64,000 nt of DNA, taken from positions 224,782,039 through 224,846,038 of the forward strand of contig NC_066581.1 in assembly GCF_024323335.1 (NCBI RefSeq), in the 5' to 3' direction. This DNA is from Lathyrus oleraceus (taxonomy: Eukaryota; Streptophyta; Magnoliopsida; Fabales; Fabaceae). How positions within the stretch are numbered: position 1 is the stretch's first letter; each line of letters begins with the position of its first letter. A model generated the notes under the pieces. That model did no database searches and was not told the DNA's origin. It worked only from the letters and a program-made list of their open reading frames with translations. Position numbers and translations under genes: made by a program. Below, piece after piece: positions 55,074 through 64,000 of the stretch.

Positions 55074-57102
55074 TGTCATACGGTGAACTGACTTGGGGTG
55101 TTTTGCTTTTTATCGCAATGTCGCGGATAGCAAGAGTCGCCACCGACTTTTCTTTTATCCAATAAGGAAAGGTGGAAAAGAACAGGAAAGACCTCAATAG
55201 ATTTTGGGTTCGGGAGGTACATTATACAAAGGGAAGGTGTTAGCACCCTTTGTATCCATGGTTATCCATGGGCTCTTAATTACTGGATCACTTATATTTT
55301 TGTCTGAAAAGTGTCGGTGAATTGCTTAAAAAATGTTTGAAAGAGAGTTTAACTTTGTAATGATTCTCGTATGAATGTATACAAAGTATTTATCTCATTT
55401 GATTTTGAAAATGGTTTAGAAAAATATAACTCGGTAATGATTCTAGTATGAATGTATACCAAGTGGTGATTTTCTAGGATTTGTAAAGTGTAAAGTGTGA
55501 GGGGTGGAAAATGTTTTAGGTTATGATCCAGTAATTGAGAGTTATACCTTCCTGAGGTCGTTATGGGCATTTCCTATCCTTATGAGGGTAAAACTGTCCT
55601 TACTATTGAGAAGTAAGTAATCTTACCCTTTGGATGTTTAAGGGTCACCGTAGGGTCATCGATAGGTCATTGAAGGCAACAGTTGTAAGGATACCTTAGC
55701 ATTCGAAGGGACGATCATCATTTAACCGTAGGTTGCACCGAAGGGTCATCAAGGGACAAAATCGTATTTCGAAGGCAACATCCGAGGGACCATGATTTAT
55801 TTTATGATGATTTAATCGAAGGGGCTTTGCTAAGTGTATCCCTACATTCGCGGGACATGACCGTTATACCGTAATACCGTAGGGCAGCAAAGAGAGGTCC
55901 AAGATCACTTATTTAAAGGCAATATTTTAAAGTCAATTAGGTAATTAGGACGAGCCTCCATATTAAAATCAATACATTAAAATTAATACATTAAAATTAA
56001 TACATTAAAATTAATACATTAAAATTAACACATTAAAATTAATTAAGTAATTTAGGGTGAGTCTCCACAAGGGTATCCCACAAATAAAGTGGAAGACCTA
56101 ACGACAATCTTTTCCTGGGACATGTGAACCTTGGCAAAATTCAGCAAACGGGTTAGAATACCAAATCGGGGTGTAATCGAAGATTACACCGCAAAAGAAA
56201 ATACAGCAGCATGAATGTCAGGCAAAACAGTGCATAATTAACATAGAATAGATCAGATACGCATAGGACATAACAAACAAAATATTAGCGACTGTCCCGT
56301 TCGCCTCTGCCTCGCCTAGCGAGGGCCTAGCGAATACTCGCTACATGCTCGCTTAGCGATGTGCTAGCGAGCGGCTGCGGGTTTTGAATTTCAGAACAGC
56401 ATGACTTCAACCTGCGACATGGCTTATGGCATCCAACACATAATTATACGGTTCAGCATTCACAATATTCAGGCACACTTAAATTCACATGCAAAACCTC
56501 AAATATGTTTATGAATTCAATTATAATATCACATGCAAGTTAAGAACATAAAGCGGTATCACATGCAAATTAAGAAAATAAAGCGATAATAGTAATGCAA
56601 ACCTGTTTGCAATCGAATTGCAACCTTGAATTGGCGAGCCGGATTGAGTTGGGCGGTGGTAGCTTCGGAGCGGAGGAGCGGCCTTCAGGGTTTCTAAAGT
56701 AGCCTCCAGGGTTTTTGTGCCAGGGTTTTCGTCTGTCTCCCTCTGTTTTTCGTCCTCTTTTCATTACTGAAGTGCTGGTATTTATAATGCCCTTTTTCAT
56801 GACCTAATGGGCTCAGAACGAAGCCCGAAAATTTTTTGTTGTCTGTCAGCCTCGCTAGGCGAGCTGGTAGCGAACGTTTGCTTCGCTAGGCGAGCGTGTA
56901 GCGAACGTTCGCTAGGCGAGCGTGTAGCGAACGTAACGTTCGCTAGGCGAGCGTGTAGCGAACAGGCCAGTTTGGGCCATTTTCTGGATTGGGCCATTCG
57001 TGAGCTGGGCCTTTGTCCCTTTAAGATCAGTGCCATAAAATGAGTCGGAATGCCCCTGAAAAATGTCTTGAAATATTAATGGGCAAATTTTGGGGTATGA
57101 CA
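55074..57102 (-). repeat. E3 5' LTR
   Basis: 2029 bp, nearly identical to 45601-47615. Confidence 0.95.
56777..56787 (-). promoter_or_regulatory. TATA box of E3 5' LTR
   Basis: TTATAAATACC on the minus strand, about 315 bp inside the LTR, just downstream of the hairpin repeats at 56853-56965. Confidence 0.65.
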
Positions 57103-57107
57103 CCAGT
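57103..57107. repeat. Target duplication of E3, right copy
   Basis: CCAGT, same as 45596-45600. Confidence 0.96.
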
Positions 57108-57870
57108 TGAGGGCAATCAGGCCAAGGTGAAGCAGGTGTCTGAGGCATGGCGCAGCATTCAAAGGAAAGGCAAGGTTTCTTGGGGTAGAGCTAATAACAG
57201 ATCTTTTCCTCCGTTTGATGACTGGCTCCGTAAGAGAGTGGAGCTTACTTGTCTACCATTTCCTATGGTCGATCCTTGGTATCCGTTGATTGAGGAGACT
57301 CCTTCTACTGTTAGTATGGACGAGTTCTTAGAGATGAAGCGAGAGAGAGACCAGTTGCTTGCAGAGAAGACGGAGTTGGAGATGAGTGTTGCTCGGGTTC
57401 AGAGGGTTAATCAGGATCTCAGAGTGAAGACGGAAGATCAAGAGAAGCGACATGCCCTGGAAGCGAAGCGCTTTGAGATGGATACTGCCTATTATGGGAA
57501 GGTCAGTCAGGCTTTGGCATCTTCAACAAAGGAGCACGACATCACCAAAGAGAGATTGGCTAGAGCTTCAAAGGTCATTGAAGATGAGAAGAGGAGGCAG
57601 ATTCTCGTGAAGGATCAGAGGGACGACAGAGTCAGAGTTCTCATTATTGAGTGGGAGGCCAAGCTGAAGGTTAAGGAAATGGAGAATGTGAAGATCATCG
57701 CCGAGAGAGATCATTACATTGCTGAGAGAGATCATTACTTCAGGAAGATGAAGATTCACCAGAAAGAGGTGGGGAGATTACAGCAGGAGAACACCGAGCT
57801 CAGGTTCGCCGCAGAGTTCGCGAGGATGGAAGATGAGATAGGGCCATCTGTGGGACCCTCATCCGGCTAG
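57108..57870 (+). pseudogene. E4 ORF1, second part
   Basis: Continues the frame left at 45600. About 250 residues: a short basic part (AWRSIQRKGKVSWG), a PPFDDWLRKRV motif, then a long heptad-rich coiled coil (ERDQLLAEKTELEMSVARV to LQQENTEL) and stop at 57870. The coiled coil suggests self-association. An ATG at 57040 that opens this frame lies in the E3 LTR and is not the native start. Confidence 0.85.
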
Positions 57871-58327
57871 ATCTTTCTCATTTGTGTGAATTACCGTCAG
57901 GCTTGTTGACGGAATTCATTTGCTTGTATTTCTTTCCTGATTCTGGAGATTTGTATCTGATTTGATGTATGACTATGGCACTTATTGTGCATTTTGCTAT
58001 GTGATGGTTATTTTCATTCAGTGATTGATCTGCAAGCTTTATTTGCTTTACCGTATGCACTCACACGACACACACATGGTTGGGGGTATTTTGTTGAATC
58101 ATATATCTCTGATCTGTATGATGAAATCAAATTCTGAATGTCAAAATATTGTTGCCGAATTGTTATTTGTCTCGATGAAACCAGGATCAAGAGACAAAGT
58201 GTTCCTCATGTGGATAAACACTGCATTCATGCATTGATCATAATAACTTGTGTTTATTTTGCAGGAATCTGTTGCTAACGTGTTTGATTGTTGAGGAATC
58301 ATTGTTCGTGCTCGCAGAGCCGTACCT
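57871..58327 (+). other. Spacer between E4 ORF1 and gag
   Basis: No supported gene. The gag frame is open slightly upstream of its first ATG, back to about 58300. Confidence 0.6.
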
Positions 58328-58381
58328 TTGCACTCAACTCGACCTCACAGATACTTCACAAGGCGCAACACTCCTCGACTG

Positions 58382-60712
58382 ATGGATCTTCCAAATACTG
58401 ACATCCTCGAGCTGAAAGACAAGATGAATGAACTGATCAACATCATGCAAGGATTTGCAGTTGGTCAGAAGGCTCTGGCTGATAAGGTCGAGAAGCTCGA
58501 GCGGGCTTCTGCTGCTAATAGTGGTGTGAACCTGGATGGTGTCTCCAACCAGGGGCTGAGATCTCGTGATGGTGGTAAGAGAGCAACGGTGGGTCTGGTG
58601 GATAACACTGCTGGAGGTTTTGGTACGACTGGCGGTCAACCGGGTCAGAACATGAAAGATGGTCTTTTCCCTCCATTCTTTGGTGTTGAAGATGACAGAG
58701 AAGAAGATAGAGAGGCTGATCAGTTTTCAATGCACAACGAGCCATTTGGTCAGTATGGTGCCCCGCCACAGAACAAGGAGATTCAGCTGCTGGCTGAAAA
58801 GATCAGAGCATTGGAAAGTTATGCCACTCTTGGGGTGGTCAATATGTCAAACATGGGGCTGGTAGAGGGGATTGTGATCCCGCAAAAGTTTAAAGCACCC
58901 GCATTTGACAGGTATAATGGGAGTTCCTGCCCCGAGACGCATCTTCAGGCATTCGTCCGAAAGATCTCTGCTTACACCATGGACCAAAAGCTGTGGATGT
59001 ACTTCTTCCAGGACAGCCTGTCTGGAGGCTCATTGGAATGGTACACCAAGCTCAAGTCCTCAGACATTAAGAATTGGCAAGATCTTGGGGACGCGTTCTT
59101 TAAACAGTATCAGTTCAATACTGATATGGCCCCGAGCCGTACCCAGCTGCAGGGTATGTCTCAGAAGAATAGCGAGGGGTTTAAAGAATATGCCCAGAGA
59201 TGGAGGGAGTTGGCTGCCAGAGTGCAACCTCCGCTTGTGAACAGGGAGATGTCTGATCTTTTCATGGGGACCCTGCAGGGGGCATATGCTGAGAGGATGG
59301 TTGGATGTCCGGTGACCAACTTCTCTGACATAGTCGTGGCTGGAGAAAGGATTGAGAGCTGGCTGAAGCTCGGGAAGATTCAGGGTGCAGCCTCTTCTTC
59401 AGGGTCGAAGAAACCCTTCGGTAATGGTGGTCAGAGGAAGAAGGAAGGAGATACCAGTGTTGTCTACGCGCAGAGAGGACCCAGTAGGGATCGTTACTTC
59501 CAGCACACTGCTGCGGTAACTATTCCTGCTGAGCAATCGCAACAGCAACAGCAGCAACCTCAACAACAGAGGCAACCATTTCAGCAAAGGCCACAGAGGG
59601 CCGGGTACCAAGTCAGGGGCCGGATGAATGACAGGCAGTTTGATAGGCCTCCGGTGACTTATTCTTTTTTGCTGAAGAAGTTGATGGACTTGGGGTTGGT
59701 TCAACTCAGGACTTTGGCACCTTTGAGACCTGATCAGAGGCCAGCTAATTATGATGAAAATGCCAAATGCGAATTCCATTCGGGTGCTCCCGGACATAAC
59801 ACTGAGAACTGCAAAGCTTTTAAGCACGTAGTTCAAGACCTGGTGGATTCGAAGGCAATCAACTTCGCACCATCTCCCAATGTCAATGTTAATCCCATGC
59901 CCGCGCATGGTCAGAGGGGAGTGAATGCTATTTCTGGAGAGAATAGAGTTGGGCTGTCTACTGTTGATCAGTTGAAGACTCCTCTGGCTGAGGTAAAGAG
60001 ACAGTTGATGATGAATGGGGTCTACCCGGGCTGTGGTATTGATTGTGTTGAATGCACCGTTGTTCAGAATGGGTGTTCATTATTGAGGAAGACTGTCCAG
60101 GGTCTGATGGATGAGGGGAGTATTTCGATCGAGAAGGCTGATAAGGGGAATGATGAGGTCTCCACCATAACAATATATTTTGACCCGGTGGATTTGTCTA
60201 ATCTAGCTGAGGCGGCTCCGGTTACCATCACGATACCTGGACCAATTCCGTATGACAAAGATGATGCCGTGTCGTGGCATTATGGTGGAGAGGTTTATTG
60301 CAATGGTGAGAAAGTGGAAGACCAGACTGCAAGTGAAGCCACTATTTCAAAGGTGGGTAATGCCGGTATCAGCGGTTTCACTCGCAGTGGAAGATTGTTT
60401 GCTCCAGAGGCCCTGAGGGGAGGAGAAGGAGAGAAAGAGAAAAAAGAAAAAGCCGAGGCTTTAGCCAGGGCAAAAGGAAAAGTTGTGGTGAATGAGGGTA
60501 CTCCAGTAGTGACACCGGCGCCGGTTGGGTCGGAAGAAAAACTTGATGATGATGCAGAGGAATTCTTGAGGATCATCAAAAAGTCTGAGTACAAATTGGT
60601 TGACCATCTGCAGCAGACTCCTTCCAAGATATCCATTCTATCTTTGCTGTTAAGCTCTGAGGGGCATAGGGAGGCTTTGTTGAAAATCTTGAAGAAAGCC
60701 TATGTTCCTTAA
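58382..60712 (+). CDS. E4 gag (first part of gag-protease frame)
   Basis: 776 codons from the ATG at 58382, chosen because the N-terminus (MDLPNTDILELKDKMNELIN) lines up with the E3 gag start. The frame is open further upstream without an ATG. Coiled coil at the start, conserved gag domain at about residues 170-345 (IPQKFKAPAFDRYNGSSCP, WMYFFQDSLSGGSLEWY, FKEYAQRWRELAARVQPP), Q-rich stretch near 380-405, zinc-knuckle-like CEFHSGAPGHNTENC at ~460, and a K/E-rich tail. It ends at TAA 60710-60712, where the same frame continues into the protease. Confidence 0.9.
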   Translation: MDLPNTDILELKDKMNELINIMQGFAVGQKALADKVEKLERASAANSGVNLDGVSNQGLRSRDGGKRATVGLVDNTAGGFGTTGGQPGQNMKDGLFPPFFGVEDDREEDREADQFSMHNEPFGQYGAPPQNKEIQLLAEKIRALESYATLGVVNMSNMGLVEGIVIPQKFKAPAFDRYNGSSCPETHLQAFVRKISAYTMDQKLWMYFFQDSLSGGSLEWYTKLKSSDIKNWQDLGDAFFKQYQFNTDMAPSRTQLQGMSQKNSEGFKEYAQRWRELAARVQPPLVNREMSDLFMGTLQGAYAERMVGCPVTNFSDIVVAGERIESWLKLGKIQGAASSSGSKKPFGNGGQRKKEGDTSVVYAQRGPSRDRYFQHTAAVTIPAEQSQQQQQQPQQQRQPFQQRPQRAGYQVRGRMNDRQFDRPPVTYSFLLKKLMDLGLVQLRTLAPLRPDQRPANYDENAKCEFHSGAPGHNTENCKAFKHVVQDLVDSKAINFAPSPNVNVNPMPAHGQRGVNAISGENRVGLSTVDQLKTPLAEVKRQLMMNGVYPGCGIDCVECTVVQNGCSLLRKTVQGLMDEGSISIEKADKGNDEVSTITIYFDPVDLSNLAEAAPVTITIPGPIPYDKDDAVSWHYGGEVYCNGEKVEDQTASEATISKVGNAGISGFTRSGRLFAPEALRGGEGEKEKKEKAEALARAKGKVVVNEGTPVVTPAPVGSEEKLDDDAEEFLRIIKKSEYKLVDHLQQTPSKISILSLLLSSEGHREALLKILKKAYVP

Positions 60713-61657
60713 GAGATAACAATTAACCAGTTGGAGACGGTCGTGTCTAATGTGCATGCCAGCCATGGGTTGGGTTTTACAGACATGGATCTAACTGTGG
60801 ATGGAAGGAATCACAACAGGGCACTACACATTGCTATGGAATGTAAAGGGGCCGTGCTTTCGCATGTGCTGGTTGATACCGGCTCCTCTTTGAATGTGTT
60901 GCCGAAGAAGGCTCTGGCGAAGCTTAATTGTGATGGGCTGATTCTGACCCCGACAGATTTGATTGTGCGGGCGTTTGATGGGTCGAAACGGGCCGTGTTT
61001 GGAGAGGTTGAGCTGCCAGTGAAGATTGGGCCAGAGGTGTTTAAGTCGACTTTTTATGTCATGGATATTCAGCCGGCATACAGTTGCTTGTTGGGTAGGC
61101 CATGGATCCATGCTGCTGGGGCAGTAACTTCGACTTTGCACCAGAAGCTGAAGTATATCTGGGAAGGCCAAGTCGTCACTGTGTGCGGAGAAGAGGACAT
61201 CTTTGTCAGTCACCTGTCCTCATTCAAATACGTGGAGATGGACGGCGAAATCTGGGAAACGCCAAGTCAAGCGTTCGAAACCGTTAAGGTGGAGAATGCT
61301 CTTTTTGCCAAAGAGGAGGAAAAATCGTCCATTTCTTCATACAAACAGGCCGCCGAGGTGGTGAAGAATGGAGAGGCTCCTGGTTGGGGAAGAATGATGG
61401 ATGTCCCTGCGAAGAAAGACCGTTTTGGAGTGGGGTATCAGCCGAACAGAGGCTCGTCTGGACAAGGCAGAGGACGTCGTACGTCGGTCACCTTCACTAG
61501 TGCCGGAATGCTAGATCCGGATCACATCTGCATGATGAGTGATGATGCTGATAGCGACTGTGACATGGACCGGTGGATAAAGCCGTGCACACCAGGGATG
61601 GGAATCCAGAACTGGAAGGCTGAAAAGATCATCCGGGTCACTCTGCTGGAAGAGTAA
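60713..61657 (+). CDS. E4 aspartic protease (second part of gag-protease frame)
   Basis: Same frame as gag, separated only by the stop at 60710-60712. Retroviral-type protease with the catalytic VDTGSSLNVLP motif (~60880) and the partner region YSCLLGRPWIH (~61080). It is followed by a tail (DADSDCDMDRW, NWKAEK) that in Ogre elements precedes an intron. Stop at 61655-61657. In other Ogres gag and protease form one frame (family knowledge), so the stop either kills this copy or needs read-through. Confidence 0.88.
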   Translation, partial: EITINQLETVVSNVHASHGLGFTDMDLTVDGRNHNRALHIAMECKGAVLSHVLVDTGSSLNVLPKKALAKLNCDGLILTPTDLIVRAFDGSKRAVFGEVELPVKIGPEVFKSTFYVMDIQPAYSCLLGRPWIHAAGAVTSTLHQKLKYIWEGQVVTVCGEEDIFVSHLSSFKYVEMDGEIWETPSQAFETVKVENALFAKEEEKSSISSYKQAAEVVKNGEAPGWGRMMDVPAKKDRFGVGYQPNRGSSGQGRGRRTSVTFTSAGMLDPDHICMMSDDADSDCDMDRWIKPCTPGMGIQNWKAEKIIRVTLLEE

Positions 61658-61849
61658 TATTTTTCTTGTTTTCAGTTTATTTGCATGAAAGCCATACGTG
61701 TTGCCCGACACGTAATGGTTTATTGTAAGGGCCACCTCATGTTTAAATTTGCAAATTTGCATCATCAATAAAAGGATGTTTTTCAGTTAAAAGCGGTGTT
61801 CCCTGTTTTTCATTTATTTTTGCAGTTTAAAGATAAAAACAAAATAAAA
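61658..61849 (+). other. E4 intron-like gap between protease and pol
   Basis: 192 bp, T-rich. Spliced introns at this place are known in Ogre. A good acceptor TTTTTGCAG ends at 61825 and the codons after it are in the pol frame; other acceptor-like sites are at ~61674 and ~61788. A donor that keeps the frame is not clear to me (weak candidates near 61636 and 61654). Confidence 0.55.
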
Positions 61850-64000
61850 ATGGCAATGTTTTCATTTTTCTTTTTGTCAATTTGTCTCGTTTCGGTTCTA
61901 AAGCAATGCATGAATCCACATTCATGCAGATGCGATTCTTCTCTGGATCTCATTGATAACGATCCTGTTACACCCTTGTATGACTTCGACAATCCAATTT
62001 ATCTTGCTGAAGAAGAAGACGAAGAAGATTGTGAACTGCCAGGGGAATTAGCCAGGTTGTTGAAACAAGAGGAGAAGGTGATTCAGCCGCACGAAGAGCC
62101 GATCGAGGTTGTGAATCTGGGTGTCGACGAGGTTAAGAAAGAAGTAAAAATCGGGGCTGCTTTGGAGGAAAGTGTAAAGAGCAGATTGGTAGTGTTGTTG
62201 AAAGAGTATGTCGACATCTTTGCCTGGTCTTATCAAGATATGCCAGGGTTGGATACCGATATCGTTGTGCACAAGCTACCGTTGAGAACAGATTGTCCTC
62301 CAGTGAAGCAGAAATTGCGTAGAACTCGACCTGACATGGCGATGAAAATCAAAGAAGAAGTGCAGAAGCAGTGGGATGTCGGGTTCCTTGCTGTTACTAA
62401 TTATCCGCCCTGGGTTGCGAACATTGTGCCAGTCCCGAAGAAAGATGGTAAAGTGAGAATGTGTGTGGACTACCGAGATCTGAATAGAGCCAGTCCGAAG
62501 GATGATTTTCCACTACCTCACATTGATGTGTTGGTAGATAATACAGCTCAATTCTCGGTGTTTTCCTTCATGGATGGTTTTTCTGGCTATAATCAAATCA
62601 AAATGTCGCTAGATGATATGGAGAAAACAACGTTCATTACACCATGGGGCACCTTTTGTTATAAGGTGATGCCATTCGGTCTCAAGAACACCGGTGCTAC
62701 TTATCAGAGGGCTATGGTGACTTTGTTTCATGATATGATTCATCATGAAATCGAATGTTATGTTGATGACATGATAGCAAAGTCCCAAATAGAAGAGGGG
62801 CATTTGGTAGATCTGGCCAAGTTGTTCGACCGGCTGAGACAGTTCAGACTGAGGTTGAATCCGAACAAGTGCACGTTCGGAGTGCGGTCCGGTAAATTGC
62901 TGGGGTTCATTGTGAGTGAGAAAGGAATCGAGGTTGATCCTGCAAAGGTAAAAGCAATAAGAGAAATGCCTGAACCGAGAACGAAGAAGGAGGTTCGTGG
63001 TTTCTTAGGTAGATTGAACTACATTTCACGGTTCATATCTCATCTAACCGCCACGTGCGAACCAATTTTCAAGTTGTTGAGAAAAGACCAAACGGTCAGG
63101 TGGAATAATGATTGCCAAGCGGCATTTGAAAAAATAAAAGAGTATTTGCAGGAGCCTCTGATTCTGATGCCTCCTGTGGAGGGGAGACCGTTAATTCTGT
63201 ACCTGACAGTTCTCGAGGGGTCTATGGGGTGTGTATTGGGGCAGCATGACGAGTCTGGTCGAAAAGAGCATGCCATATACTACCTTAGCAAAAAGTTTAC
63301 CGACTGTGAAACCAGATATTCACTGCTCGAGAAAACTTGCTGTGCTTTGGTCTGGGCTGCTCGCCGACTGAGGCAGTACATGCTGGTTCATACCACTTTA
63401 TTGATTTCCAAGATGGATCCAATCAAGTACATTTTTGAGAAGCCAGCATTGACCGGACGGGTTGCGAGGTGGCAAATGATTTTGACAGAATATGATATTC
63501 AGTATACCTCTCAGAAAGCGATTAAGGGGAGTGTATTGTCTGATTACCTCGCCCAGCAACCTATTGATGATTATCAACCAATGAAGTTTGAATTCCCTGA
63601 TGAGGACATCATGTTTCTCAAATCGAAAGATTGTGAGGAACCAATCCTGGAGGAGGGGCCTGACCCTGAATCCGAATGGATTCTGATGTTTGATGGGGCC
63701 GTTAACGTGAATGGAAGCGGTGTTGGTGCTGTTTTGGTTACGCCGAAAGGATCCCATATTCCTTTTGCTGCCCGGCTAACATTTGAGTGTACCAACAACG
63801 TGGCTGAATATGAAGCTTGCATATTGGGTATTGAGGAGGCGATTGATTTGAGAATCAAGAACCTTGTCATATATGGAGATGCAGCTCTGGTGATAAATCA
63901 AGTTAACGGAAAATGGTATACGCATCAGTCTCATTTAGTTCCGTACCGGGATTATACGAGGAGACTGTTGACGTTTTTCACCAAGGTGAAGCTGCATCAT
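61850..64000 (+). CDS. E4 pol, partial: RT, RNase H, archaeal-type RNase H
   Basis: 717 codons open to the window edge. ATG at 61850 is the first in frame; after splicing, translation would enter from upstream. Acidic linker (EEEDEEDCELPGELARLL), RT with VPKKDGKVRMCVDYRDLN (~62440), FSGYNQIKM and the YVDD box at 62759, RT end GFLGRLNYISRF, RNase H (~63180-63540), then from ~63676 the second RNase H (LMFDGAVNVNGSG, NNVAEYEA). Integrase is beyond the edge. No stop or shift seen, so RT looks intact. The same segments in E3 are mostly deleted. Confidence 0.93.
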   Translation, partial: MAMFSFFFLSICLVSVLKQCMNPHSCRCDSSLDLIDNDPVTPLYDFDNPIYLAEEEDEEDCELPGELARLLKQEEKVIQPHEEPIEVVNLGVDEVKKEVKIGAALEESVKSRLVVLLKEYVDIFAWSYQDMPGLDTDIVVHKLPLRTDCPPVKQKLRRTRPDMAMKIKEEVQKQWDVGFLAVTNYPPWVANIVPVPKKDGKVRMCVDYRDLNRASPKDDFPLPHIDVLVDNTAQFSVFSFMDGFSGYNQIKMSLDDMEKTTFITPWGTFCYKVMPFGLKNTGATYQRAMVTLFHDMIHHEIECYVDDMIAKSQIEEGHLVDLAKLFDRLRQFRLRLNPNKCTFGVRSGKLLGFIVSEKGIEVDPAKVKAIREMPEPRTKKEVRGFLGRLNYISRFISHLTATCEPIFKLLRKDQTVRWNNDCQAAFEKIKEYLQEPLILMPPVEGRPLILYLTVLEGSMGCVLGQHDESGRKEHAIYYLSKKFTDCETRYSLLEKTCCALVWAARRLRQYMLVHTTLLISKMDPIKYIFEKPALTGRVARWQMILTEYDIQYTSQKAIKGSVLSDYLAQQPIDDYQPMKFEFPDEDIMFLKSKDCEEPILEEGPDPESEWILMFDGAVNVNGSGVGAVLVTPKGSHIPFAARLTFECTNNVAEYEACILGIEEAIDLRIKNLVIYGDAALVINQVNGKWYTHQSHLVPYRDYTRRLLTFFTKVKLHH

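Larger units (their letters stand above)
45601..57102 (-). mobile_element. E3: internally deleted, ORF1-less Ogre derivative
   Basis: Complete insertion on the minus strand with LTRs of 2029 (5', right) and 2015 bp (3', left), tRNA-Arg primer site, polypurine tract and 5-bp target duplication. Inside: long leader, a shortened gag frame, a wrecked pol lacking protease and most of RT and integrase, and a long 3' tandem array. By eye the LTRs differ by about eight substitutions and one 14-bp repeat unit, so it moved recently, and with its present gene content only with borrowed enzymes. Confidence 0.93.
38660..64000 (+). mobile_element. E4: full-size Ogre retrotransposon, 5' part, containing E3
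   Basis: Order: 4.9-kb LTR, tRNA-Arg primer site, leader, ORF1, gag, protease, intron-like gap, RT, RNase H, archaeal-type RNase H, running off the window. ORF1 before gag, the Arg primer and the gap between protease and RT are the known marks of Ogre in Fabeae. Without the 11.5-kb E3 insert, about 13.8 kb of E4 is present; integrase, 3' array and 3' LTR are missing. Confidence 0.93.

Noticed and set aside
57040..57107. ATG at 57040 as the start of a separate 276-residue gene
   Set aside because: The first 23 codons are E3 LTR; the rest is the second part of E4 ORF1.

Overview
The window is nuclear DNA of a repeat-rich flowering plant, very probably a legume of the pea/vetch/lentil tribe (Fabeae). 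The reasons are Ogre-type Ty3/gypsy elements with a tRNA-Arg primer site, LTRs of 2 to 5 kb, dual RNase H domains and tandem repeats beside the 3' LTR, together with a Cassandra TRIM and a Tekay-type chromovirus. The species itself cannot be read from the sequence. Only one ordinary host gene is visible: a three-exon mitochondrial-type PPR gene on the minus strand (23081-26162).

Left part (1-16.9 kb). An almost undamaged Tat-lineage element, E1 (596-12357), has LTRs that by eye differ by one inserted base and a 5-bp target duplication. Its gag-pol frame is split by a 1.4-kb solo LTR with its own duplication. Between pol and the 3' LTR lies a gene on the opposite strand with a TATA box and two apparent introns. 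E1 sits in AT-rich DNA that may be an older LTR. To its right are the eroded antisense gene and 3' LTR of a second Tat element, with a Cassandra TRIM (5S-rRNA-like domains) between them.

Middle (17-27 kb). This holds AT-rich DNA with a tRNA-like SINE head, a probable copia LTR, a broken MULE transposase, a TA/GA microsatellite and a fold-back MITE, followed by the PPR gene.

Right part (27-64 kb). This is a five-deep nest. A Tat pol remnant (27.1-28.3 kb) is entered by a minus-strand Ogre-like element E5 (LTR to 32216, then a 3' repeat array). E5 is entered by a Tekay chromovirus (minus, from 34549), which is entered in its RT by a large plus-strand Ogre, E4 (from 38660, 4.9-kb LTR, running off the window). 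E4 is entered in its ORF1 by a deleted Ogre derivative E3 (45601-57102, minus). Target duplications are visible for E3 on both sides and one-sidedly for E4 and Tekay.

The most unusual signal is in the 3' arrays of E3 and E5. The repeat monomers carry short perfect hairpins whose arms differ from monomer to monomer but change together. In E3 the loop is nearly constant. This looks like selection on structure rather than sequence. Several LTRs also carry clusters of short palindromes with unrelated sequences. The spliced antisense gene of E1, with a second eroded example in the neighbouring element, is the next most interesting system.
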